Shown: piece after piece, positions 48,158-56,622 of the stretch | Layout of the letters: each line of letters begins with the position of its first letter | Position numbering within the stretch: the stretch's first letter is position 1 | Assembly (NCBI GenBank): GCA_016713585.1 | Contig: JADJOV010000001.1 | Location: forward strand, 1-64,000 | DNA length: 64,000 nucleotides | Direction of reading: 5' to 3' | Origin: Bdellovibrionales bacterium | Lineage (GTDB): Bacteria; Bdellovibrionota; Bdellovibrionia; Bdellovibrionales; Bdellovibrionaceae | The notes under the pieces: generated by a model | What the model was told of the DNA's origin: nothing | What the model saw: the letters and a program-made list of their open reading frames with translations, nothing else | Databases searched by the model: none | Program-made: the position numbers and the translations under genes

Positions 48158-49138
48158 ATGAAAAAAATGTTGGTTTTACTCTTAGTACTGGCTCTGTCTG
48201 CCCAAGCCCTTGCGGCAGGAACTGCTGATGGCAGGAATACAACTGCGACCCCAGGGCCCGGCACAAAGCAATCTGCCGATAATGCAAAAAAGGATAACGC
48301 CAAGGGTGGCCAGATAGCCCAGGCGATAAGCACCGGATTTATGGCGGCAGGGACCGCCGCCGCAGCCGCATGTGCCGCTCAGCACTATGGAATGTGTCCA
48401 GTTGCCCCAATCATGATTGGGCTTTCGATGCTTGCGGGTATGCAAAGTCAATCCAACAAAAAGACAGCTGGCCAGGCGTACGGTGCTGGGATCGATACCA
48501 CTGGCAACGGTAACTATGGCTATGGCGACTTCGGTTATGATCCTTATGGAAATTGGGGAAGAGATGCCAACGGGAATCCACTCAGCGAAGGAGACAAAGA
48601 GGCGTTAACCAAATTCAACAACTCTCTGGCTGCGCTAACGAGTGATCAGGGCTTGAATGGTTTTAAGTTCAACAAAAAAAACGGTGTGATCACCACCCCC
48701 GATGGAAAAAAGTATAAAGTCTCCGATTTTGAGTCTGAGGCAGCCATGAAGGCAGCTGGTTTTTCTGATAGCATGATTAAGGGCGCGCTGGATAAGTCAA
48801 AAAAGTTAGAGGCGGACGCTCTTGATAAGGTTGGAGGGTTGTCATCAGTTGCAGCGACCGGATTTCAAGAGGGCGGCGGTGGCGCTCCCGGATCACTGGC
48901 CGGCTCGGGCGGAGATAATTCTGAAGTTGATGGAGGCGTTGGTGGATCCGGCAAAGGGCGAGGGCTTGCTGGACAACTTCCAGGAGGAGCGCAAGGAGTT
49001 GCTGGACTTAGTAAGAATTTTAACGGCGATCCAATTGGCGTTGCACAAGACGGCCTATTTTTGATGATGGCTCGAAGGTACAAAGTTAAAGAGAAACAAG
49101 ATTCATTTTTTTCTGATGCTGATCTGATTCAGAAATAA
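48158..49138 (+). CDS. Exported Gly-rich protein, unknown function
   Basis: The signal peptide MKKMLVLLLVLALSAQALAA is textbook. After a Lys/Asp-rich part there is a hydrophobic, Ala-rich segment (ISTGFMAAGTAAAAACAAQH, GMCPVAPIMIGLSMLAGM) that could insert in a membrane, an aromatic Gly stretch (GNYGYGDFGYDPYGNWGRDA), a Lys-rich fold with GVITTPDGKKYKVSDF, and a Gly-rich tail ending DSFFSDADLIQK. It pairs with the gene before it. No family is recognised. It converges with murU, four bases between the stops. Confidence 0.7.
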   Translation: MKKMLVLLLVLALSAQALAAGTADGRNTTATPGPGTKQSADNAKKDNAKGGQIAQAISTGFMAAGTAAAAACAAQHYGMCPVAPIMIGLSMLAGMQSQSNKKTAGQAYGAGIDTTGNGNYGYGDFGYDPYGNWGRDANGNPLSEGDKEALTKFNNSLAALTSDQGLNGFKFNKKNGVITTPDGKKYKVSDFESEAAMKAAGFSDSMIKGALDKSKKLEADALDKVGGLSSVAATGFQEGGGGAPGSLAGSGGDNSEVDGGVGGSGKGRGLAGQLPGGAQGVAGLSKNFNGDPIGVAQDGLFLMMARRYKVKEKQDSFFSDADLIQK

Positions 49139-49142
49139 GAGC

Positions 49143-50138
49143 TCAATTGGAATTCAACCTAAGCTCGCGAATTAGGTCCGCGCTAATTTTTAGGTGTGGA
49201 CCCACCACCGATTCGGTGACAGAAACTTGCGGCTTAATTGCACTGCCGGGTCCAAGAACCGCAAATCCTGACACCTGATCCATCGTAAAGCTGGCAGAAG
49301 AATCGGCCCAAATCACGGCTTTGGACTCGCCAATATGCAGGGCGGAGTTAGGCGCCCAACGAACTAACAGCTGCTTAAGAAATTTCGCCGACGGACCCGT
49401 ACCTTGTGACAAAAGCTGAAGTGTTTTTTGAGTTGCATCCAAGTAATCACCTAAACTTCCAGTCTCAAACCAGACTCCATCAACTGGAAAAGAAGAAGCC
49501 TCTTCCCCCGCTTGAAAAGCGCTCGTCAGACCATCATATAAAATATTAAAATCACAATCGTCCTTCAGATATTTGAAAATTCGTCTTGAGAGAATCTGGT
49601 AGCCAATAAAATGTTGTGCTTGGATACTTCCAGGCAATGGTTGCTTGCCAAAACCGAGAACTTTGTTTGCCGAATTCACCCAAACCCCACCAAACTTGGT
49701 CCCTACCCCCGGATGTGAGGTCGTCACCAAAGTTGAGAGTGCCCCAGAAGACAGATGCTGCGCAAAGGCTTCCTGAATAAACTCGGGGTTCTTTGGGAAA
49801 AAGACTTCATCCGAATTCATCAAAATCAGATGGTCTTCATTTTCAAAAAAAGACTCAGCAAGCTTAAGACCACCACCACTTCCTCGAATAAAATTATTCT
49901 CAGGAGAAAAGCTGGTTGGAATACCGATCGATTTCAGGGTGACCCTGAATAGATTTTCTACAACAGTAGGTAAATGAAATGTGTTTACGATAAGCTCTTT
50001 GGGTTCAATGGGCAAAATGTTCTGCAGGGCAAAGGCAGCCAAAGGCACATTCAAAAATGGGAGAGCAGCCTTAGGCGTCTGATTCGTGTGAGGCTGAAAT
50101 CGCGTTCCCAAGCCAGCGGCAAGCACCATAATCTTCAT
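49143..50138 (-). CDS. murU: Sugar-phosphate nucleotidyltransferase, MurU-like, with C-terminal extension
   Basis: In Pseudomonas, MurU makes UDP-MurNAc from MurNAc-alpha-1-phosphate, bypassing de novo synthesis. Start 50138: MKIMVLAAGLGTRFQPHTNQ, TPKAALPFLNVPLAAF, then GSGGGLKLAESFFENEDHLI, LMNSDEVFF and DGVWFETGSLGDYLDA. The first roughly 230 residues match MurU. A 100-residue tail (AVIWADSSASFTMDQVSGFA, VLGPGSAIKPQVSVTESVVG) looks like a left-handed beta-helix, as in GlmU-type proteins, and is not part of classical MurU. It overlaps the amgK stop by four bases. Confidence 0.85.
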   Translation of the reverse strand: MKIMVLAAGLGTRFQPHTNQTPKAALPFLNVPLAAFALQNILPIEPKELIVNTFHLPTVVENLFRVTLKSIGIPTSFSPENNFIRGSGGGLKLAESFFENEDHLILMNSDEVFFPKNPEFIQEAFAQHLSSGALSTLVTTSHPGVGTKFGGVWVNSANKVLGFGKQPLPGSIQAQHFIGYQILSRRIFKYLKDDCDFNILYDGLTSAFQAGEEASSFPVDGVWFETGSLGDYLDATQKTLQLLSQGTGPSAKFLKQLLVRWAPNSALHIGESKAVIWADSSASFTMDQVSGFAVLGPGSAIKPQVSVTESVVGPHLKISADLIRELRLNSN

Positions 50139-51153
50139 AGAAGTTCGAATTTCTTTTCTAAGGCCCCAGAGTCTACGATCAAGTCGGTCAATCCCTTGTA
50201 CTCCGGAAACAAGCTCAAAGACGCGAGGACTCGTTTGAGGGTTTCGTTGAGATACTTCAAGTACCTTCGATCTTCTCTCTGATGGAAAAAGCTGGCAAAA
50301 CTGCCGCAAGCTTTAAAGCAGCGCTGAATGGTTTGCAATTCGTAGATATAGTCAAACTGGTGCCGTGAAAAATTCTCTGGCAAAAAAGATTTCGCTCCGT
50401 CAAGATAATAGGCCAAAAGAGCTTCGCTCATGACGGAGTTCAGATTTACATAGGAATCCTTCAAAAGACTAACCAAATCGTACTGAATTGGACCAAGTCG
50501 GGCATCCTGAAAATCGATCACTCGCATCTCATCCAATTTAATCATTAAATTTCGAGAATGATAATCACGATGGGCAATTCGCTTAGGCTCTCTATGGAGT
50601 TTTTCACAGATATCATAAAATATACGATTGACCTCGCGGGAAGCCTTGTCAGTGAGAGAGTATTTTAAAATACCAGTGATCAGATTGTCTTTTCCATAGT
50701 TGAGCTCCCAAAGAAGCTTTTCAATGTCAAATTGAACTCGAAAGGCCGTGCACTCAGATTTATCATCAGTGGCCGCGCCATGAATTTTAAGAACCTCATC
50801 GATAGCCATCTTATAAAATTCAAAGGAAGAATCCTGATTCTGACTCTCCCAAAATCGACGCTCAAGGGTTAAATCCCCAAATCCTCTAGCAGGACTAAAC
50901 CTTGAGACGGCGCTAGTTTAACGACCTGGGGCACTCGAACTTCATTTTTTTTGAAATGATTGAGGACGCTTAAAAATGGGTAATTGTCCGGATCAAAAGG
51001 CTCCCACTTCATGAGAACCCAGGAAGACTGGTCTAGAACAATTCGAAAATATCTTCGACTTGAAGCATCGCCGGCCAAAGAAAAAACTCGATAGACATTA
51101 GATTCAAGAGTGGTATCTAGAAAATCCTGGATAGAAGTATCGACAATATGCAT
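50135..51153 (-). CDS. amgK: Anomeric sugar kinase AmgK-like phosphotransferase, one frameshift
   Basis: Phosphorylates MurNAc/GlcNAc at the anomeric carbon (cell-wall recycling). The N-terminus FSLAGDASSRRYFRI is the nucleotide-loop motif and WVLMKWEPFDPDNYPFLSVL follows. A missing G in the G4 run near 50880 breaks LLEDLGDLTLERRFWESQNQ. The catalytic part has the Brenner motif AHRDYHSRNLM and the magnesium-binding VIDFQDARLGPIQYDLVSLL, KDSYV, characteristic of COG3178/AmgK. About 339 residues total. It is coupled to murU, forming the two-gene recycling route, and preceded by a degenerate AAA-like gene. Confidence 0.88.
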
Positions 51154-51156
51154 TCT

Positions 51157-52005
51157 TCAATCGTGACTCACTGGCAAAGGAAAATCAAACATCATTTGAA
51201 GCGATTCAATTCGAAGAAGTCGATGCACAGGCAGGCGATCTGCCGAAATGATCGGAATCCCGTTGTGTTTGTCGATGGAAAAAATGGCATCTTGAGAAGA
51301 ATCCTTCTTGAAATCCTGAGTTAGTTCGGCAGAATTTCTATGAACTAATACAAGCAAATCCCCTAAACAGTCATTGTTGTTTAAATGGGCTATCCATTCT
51401 TGAACTTCTGGAATCTGAGCCTCAACTGAACCGATGAAGACAGTCGAATTCGAAAGAGACTCAATCTCTTTCAAATTTGCTGTCAAGTTTTAGCTAAAAT
51501 CTCTGATCAAGTCTTTGAGCTCGACAAAGGACCAGGATTGGCTTTGTTCGTGGATATCTTGGGCAACTCTTCGAATAAATTCTTGGTTCCTTCCTTCAAC
51601 ATAAAGGATCGAATGATGAAGGGTCTTTTTCTGTTCGACGACTTTCAAAAATGTTGGCCGGATGTCGAGGTCCTTGTAGTTCACTTGAACTTCCTGATTT
51701 GTGTTTAATAGTCTCAAGTATTCACTATACAGAACTGACTCTAGGGCTAGTTTGATTGTTTCGGCCGCTCGGTCGATATCCAGAAGTGAAAGCTCGGAAG
51801 TTCCCCTGAGAACAGCTTTCCCCAAAAACAAATCTCCGTGACTGAGCGGCACATGAAGTTCCGTTCCCACTTGTTCAGTCAAAAATGCGGATTTATTCTC
51901 TTGTAGATTTGTCAATCGAACGATCTCTAGATCCCGCCCATAGCGACCTTTGATAACCTCCCCGAGATGATTCACGATCCTCTCAGATTTAGAATCCTCA
52001 AACAT
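51157..52005 (-). CDS. GAF/degenerate AAA-like protein with in-frame stop, unknown function
   Basis: ATG 52005 with GGGGGA upstream (MFEDSKSERIVNHLGEVIKG). Residues 1-110 look like a GAF sensor (IVRLTNLQENKSAFLTEQVG, TELHVPLSHGDLFLGKAVL). After HHSILYVEGRNQEFIRRVAQ, which resembles the start of a sigma-54-type AAA domain without a P-loop, the frame hits TAA at 51490-51492. The same frame goes on to SNSTVFIGSVEAQIPEVQEW and LLRIESLQMMFDFPLPVSHD. The two pieces were read as one damaged protein, although two separate small proteins are possible. It is four bases from the amgK start. Confidence 0.5.
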
Positions 52006-52222
52006 AGTCAAATCCCCCACCTTTGTGTCCTAATTTGCTCGCCCCGCATGTTTCTGCTTCAATCTTGATGCCAATCATTTCTTGGTTTTTGAGGGGCTGT
52101 TTGAGTTCTTAACTATTTTTAAGAAACACGATAACAGCTTGAGTGTCGTGGGCCTGATCGAGGAAGATCTGAATATATTTCCAGGGTTGCACAATGAATG
52201 CACAGGGTCCAGTGAGGCCAGG

Positions 52223-53194
52223 TTAAGGGTGAACCTGGTCTCTATTTAGTTGGCAGGTGTGAAAAAAGAACACCGAGTGAGATGAAGGGTCATTATTGAA
52301 GAATTGAACCATTCCAAAGTAGTCTGCAAAAGATTTGGGTCGGCAGGACTTGGTATTTGTCATCAATCCGGCGCTCGTTTTTTCAAGACAAACGACAATC
52401 TTACGATCCAAATGGATTTCTTCCTCGAAGGCACGAAATCCTTTTAAATCATCGCGATCGATATGAGTGGAACCTTTGACCTCTATCCCAATGAGTTTTT
52501 TTGATTTCAAGCGAATTATAAAATCAACCTCAAATTGAGAAGTTGATCGCCAGTAAAAGATTTCGAATGGAAAGTCACAATAATCTCGATAGGCGATTAA
52601 CTCGGTAAAAATAAAATGTTCAAGTGCTTTGCCATATTCTGGGGTCCCAGAAGCCAAATTCTCTCGACCCGACAAGAAATTGCAGACTCCTACATCAAAA
52701 TAATAGAATTTTGGCGTCACCACTGCCTTTCGAGACCTCGTCTCCTTGAAAGACTCCAACAAATATCCGAGAAGAGTATCCTGTAAAATCGAATAGTAGG
52801 CGGCCACAGTTCTGGGTGACAGTTGGACATCCCGGCCCACACCCGCAAAGTCCAACTGCTCACTGTTGGTCAAGGCAGCAACCTCCAGAAATTTAGAAAA
52901 ATCAGAAAGATTTCGTGCGTAACCTTCAGCCTTTATTTCTTCTTGCAAATAGATTCCAATGTAGGCCTTGAGAATACGCTGGGGCGAATGGGCCAAGAGA
53001 ACGCTAGGAAGGCCCCCCAGCTGGATTAAGGACTCTAAGCCCGAGTCTTTCCTGTCGGAAAGAAACTCCCTTGAGGTGATTGGATGCAAAGAGAGTGGAT
53101 AGGCGCGACCTCCCAACAAATTTTGACCCCTGACTTTAAGTTTTCGTGCGCTGCTACCGGTGAGAATGAATCGGGTCGATTTGTTCTCCTCGAT
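52223..53194 (-). pseudogene. AAA_14/DUF4143 ATPase, 5'-truncated
   Basis: The frame starts directly after the TAG that ends the sigma-54 activator: EENKSTRFILTGSSARKLKV, RGQNLLGGRAYPLSLHPITS. Walker A and B are missing. The DUF4143 domain is well preserved (LSPRTVAAYYSILQDTLLGY, FYYFDVGVCNFLSGRENLAS, and the nuclease-like VDFIIRLKSKKLIGIEVKG). The last 20 residues (HSVFFFHTCQLNRDQVHP) look like read-through into unrelated DNA. A deletion that joined two genes explains the junction. It is related to the relic at 45587. Confidence 0.8.
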
Positions 53195-54757
53195 CTAGCG
53201 AATAATTCGGCGCTTATCTAGGCCGTATTTTTCCACCTTCATGATCAGTCCGGCGCGGCTGATTCCGAGCTCCTTGGCTAGTTTGGATTTATTCCATCCT
53301 GTTCGCCTGAGGCCCTCACGAATCATATCCCGTTCGAGATCTTCAAGTGCATCTTTGAGTTTGCCCTGAAGTCGAGACCCTTGAACCTTGTTCTTTTCGC
53401 CAGCTTCGATGATCTTGGGGGACAGATGTTCCGCCATTAATTTGGTTTCATCTCCAGAAAGAACAACCAACCGTTCGATTTCATTCTGAAGTTCACGGAC
53501 GTTGCCTGGCCATGGATAGTCATAAAGTTTTTCTAGAGCTCTCTTTGTGAGCACCTTTTTAATTCCCAAGCCTGTTTCTGATGATTTCTGCAGGAAGTAT
53601 TCAACCAGATAGGGAATATCTTCTTTTCTTTCCCGCATTGGAGGGACTCGAATATTGATGACGTTGAGGCGATAGTAGAGATCTTCTCTAAACGTTCCCT
53701 TATCAACCATCTCCTTGAGATTTCTATTGGTCGCAGCTATGATACGAACATCAACTTTTCGCATTTCGGTTGCACCGACTGGAGTAAACGTACCCTCTTG
53801 AATTACGCGAAGTAGTTTAACCTGCATTGTCGGTGAAGTATCGCCAATCTCATCGAGAAAAAACGTTCCTTTATCTGCCATTTCAAAGAGACCTTTTTTA
53901 TCTTTGATGGCGCCCGTGAATGAACCTTTGACGTGACCGAAAAGCTCAGACTCAAGAAGGTTGTCGTTGAAGGCCGAACAGTTCTGAATCACGAAGGACC
54001 GGTCTTTTCGATGGGAGTTATAGTGAATTGATTTTGCGATCAGTTCTTTCCCGGTTCCGTTTTCCCCTTGAATCAAAACAGTCGAGTCTGCTCCCTTGAT
54101 TTTGTCTAGCAGTGAATACAAAGACTGCATTGGCTTCGATTTTCCGATCATATTGTCGTAATTGAATCGATTTCCAAGCTCTTTATTGAGTTCTTTGATT
54201 CGACTTTCGCGAGAGCTGATTTCGAGATGAAGAGTCACGATTTCTTGTGATACTAGTTCGCAAAGTTCACAAAAATGTCCGCGGTCTTGCTCGTCGAGAA
54301 ATTTCAAACGAGGCATGCTCTTTTCGATGGCATCTGGTGGACAGCCGAGACTTGAAAGTCTTTCCCGAATTTCTTGAAGACGATGGGCAAAGTTTTCGTC
54401 TTTAAAGAAGCCAAGGGCCACGACTGCACCGACGTAATCATTCTGAATAAGGATTGGAAATACACCAACATCGAATCCCGCAATATCCCATTTTTTTAGT
54501 GAGTATCGGTTCGTCGAAATTCGCAAATCATCAATGCTCTTTGTAACAAGGTCGGCCAGATTCGTTTGTCCAACCTCGCGATTGACAAGATAGTTGACGA
54601 CAGGGCTAACAAAAGCATTTTTCTCATTGTCAAATCCACGAATATGGCCGCGCTCGTCTGTGAAAACGACGTCAATGCTCCACCAGGCACTTAAAATTTG
54701 TTTAAGCTTTTTGATCACATGGATGTGTTCGAACTCATCCCAATTAATCATAGACAT
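53195..54757 (-). CDS. Sigma-54-dependent transcriptional activator, PocR-type sensor
   Basis: A 520-residue bacterial enhancer-binding protein. Residues 1-185 form a PocR-like sensory domain with FDVGVFPILIQNDYVGAVVA and Cys residues near HFCELCELVS. AAA+ domain at 205-445: Walker A LIQGENGTGKELIAKSIHYN, sigma-54 contact loop FGHVKGSFTGAIKDKKGLFE, Walker B GTFFLDEIGD, arginine finger region VRIIAATNRNL and REDLYYRLNVINIRVPPMRE. Fis-type helix-turn-helix at the C-terminus (GWNKSKLAKELGISRAGLIM). Target genes are not evident. It is monocistronic; the stop abuts an ATPase relic. Confidence 0.92.
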   Translation of the reverse strand: MSMINWDEFEHIHVIKKLKQILSAWWSIDVVFTDERGHIRGFDNEKNAFVSPVVNYLVNREVGQTNLADLVTKSIDDLRISTNRYSLKKWDIAGFDVGVFPILIQNDYVGAVVALGFFKDENFAHRLQEIRERLSSLGCPPDAIEKSMPRLKFLDEQDRGHFCELCELVSQEIVTLHLEISSRESRIKELNKELGNRFNYDNMIGKSKPMQSLYSLLDKIKGADSTVLIQGENGTGKELIAKSIHYNSHRKDRSFVIQNCSAFNDNLLESELFGHVKGSFTGAIKDKKGLFEMADKGTFFLDEIGDTSPTMQVKLLRVIQEGTFTPVGATEMRKVDVRIIAATNRNLKEMVDKGTFREDLYYRLNVINIRVPPMRERKEDIPYLVEYFLQKSSETGLGIKKVLTKRALEKLYDYPWPGNVRELQNEIERLVVLSGDETKLMAEHLSPKIIEAGEKNKVQGSRLQGKLKDALEDLERDMIREGLRRTGWNKSKLAKELGISRAGLIMKVEKYGLDKRRIIR

Positions 54758-54895
54758 GATTGCTCCTCCTTAAAGGGTGTAAAAACTCACTACACATATC
54801 GTCTAAGGTTTCGACAAACTTGAGGGAGGTAGCAAAAACCTAACCCTAAGTCTTGCACTTCTCTTGGTGGGTCGGGCGCGCGACTGAACGTAGGG

Positions 54896-56622
54896 CTAGG
54901 TCGCAGTTCGGTTCTGCATTTGATAAAACCGAGCGTATTCACCACCCAATGAAATGAGCTTTGCATGGCGACCCATCTCGACGAGACTTCCTGACTTAAT
55001 CACATAGATACGATCGGCATCTTGAATGGTTGAAAGGCGGTGGGCGATAATTAAAGAAGTCCGACCCTTCGCGAGTGAATCCAACCCTTTTTGCACTTCG
55101 ACCTCTGATGCCGTATCGAGAGAGCACTCGTGGCCTCATCCAAAATCAGAACGGGTGCATCTTTAAAAAAGGCTCTGGCAATACTAATTCGCTGTTTTTC
55201 ACCGCCAGACAGAAGGCTGCCGCGTTCACCGACATAGGATTGATAGCCATTCGGAAGTCTTAAAATGAAATCATGGGCATTTGCTGATTTAGCCACATCC
55301 TCAATGCCCGAGAGGTCCTTTGAAAAGTCGCCCGCCTGAATATTTCTTTCAATTGAGTCATTGAAAAGAAAAACATCCTGAGTGACGAGGGCAACATGGG
55401 CCCGCAAGGATTTCAAATCGAGACTCTGAATCGGGATGTCATCAATCAAGATTTGCCCACTGGTCGGGTCATAAAATCGCTCCAAAAGATTGACGATGGT
55501 CGATTTCCCACTGCCACTTTCGCCGACAAAGGCAACTTTTTCGCCCCTTTTTATCTCTAAGCTAACATTCTTAAGAATTAGATCCTGCCCGTAGCTAAGC
55601 TAACGTCCTTATAGACAATCTTTTCCAATCATGTGGAAAGGTTGGGGATTGGGAGGGGCAGGCACTTCATTCGTTCATCGAGGACGGCGTAAACTCGCGT
55701 GGCGGCAACAATAGTTTCTTGAATTCGAACATAACTTTCTTGAAATTTCTTAATTGGCTGATTAATGGCGAGCATTGAAGCCGTGTACGCTAAGACTGCA
55801 CCCACTGAAGTGGTACCCTTAGCAACTTCGACGCTAAAATAGAAGAATATTCCCAAAATAAGAGCGGTCGCTAGAAGTTCAGTTACGGGACCCATAATTT
55901 CGATGCGAGAATGCACCTTTCGTCGAATTTTCAATATACTGGTCTGTTTGGTTTTTTAGTCGTTGGTGCATTTCATGTTCAAGGTTGAAGGACTGGATGA
56001 TTCGAATTCCATCAAGGCTTTCTTTGATGGTGGACGTCACTCGGTCCAAATTCTCTTGACCAAAGAGAACATATTTTCGAAGACTTCTGGAAATTTGCCT
56101 CAAAAAAACAAGGACAATAGGAAGTAGAATGAGGATCGAAAAAGTCAAACGCCAGTTCAAATAGAACAAATTGCCCAAAAGCAAAATGGCTAAAAGGGGT
56201 TCTCTGAAGAAATCAGCGAGCATTCTTAGGCCGTCCTGAATAACGCGAATATCATTCAAGATTCGACTCAAAAGGCCTCCAGCACCGGCCGCAAAGTTTG
56301 AGTGAAAGGAGAGACTCAAATTCATAAACTTTTGTTGCAACCGAGTGCGGTAGCTATTCGCAATAATCTCGGCCAAGTAATTCATTAAATAAATATGAAA
56401 ATATCGACTGACAGCGACAATTAAAGCAAGACTGAAAGCCAGAATGGCGACGTCTGCAACTTTGTTTTGCTGTCCACGCTCGAAACCTTCACTCAGATCT
56501 TTAAGGATCAAAATCAGACGAGCATAGGCGGCCGAGTAAATGAGCCCAGTGAGGGCTATAATCACCACTTTCTTCGTCTGAGGTTTGACCTCAGTGAGGA
56601 TTCTTCGAACAGTCGGTATCAT
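54896..56622 (-). CDS. msbA: ABC transporter, MsbA-type lipid flippase (three frameshifts)
   Basis: Half-transporter of about 575 residues. The transmembrane domain (56622 to about 55650) has helices VVIIALTGLIYSAAYARLIL, PLLAILLLGNLFYLNWRLTF, and FGQENLDRVTSTIKESLDGI, RIIQSFNLEHEM. Frame shifts lie near 55915, 55630-55490 and 55090. The ATPase has Walker A GESGSGKSTIVNLLERFYDP, signature LLSGGEKQRISIARAFFKDA, Walker B PVLILDEATSAL, and H-loop SLIIAHRLSTIQDADRIYVI. It probably moves lipid A-core across the inner membrane. Its start overlaps the uvrA stop; three indels in a likely essential gene point to sequence error. Confidence 0.85.

Noticed and set aside
46608..48333. Other-frame ORFs rich in Gly, Ser and Arg across the 46.6-49.1 kb genes
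   Set aside because: They are shadows of the Gly-rich codons in the true frames; none has a signal peptide or conserved pattern.
17396..51492. Stop-codon reassignment as explanation for the in-frame TAG/TAA codons
   Set aside because: Many intact genes in the window end at TAA and TAG at the expected family length, so these codons still work as stops.
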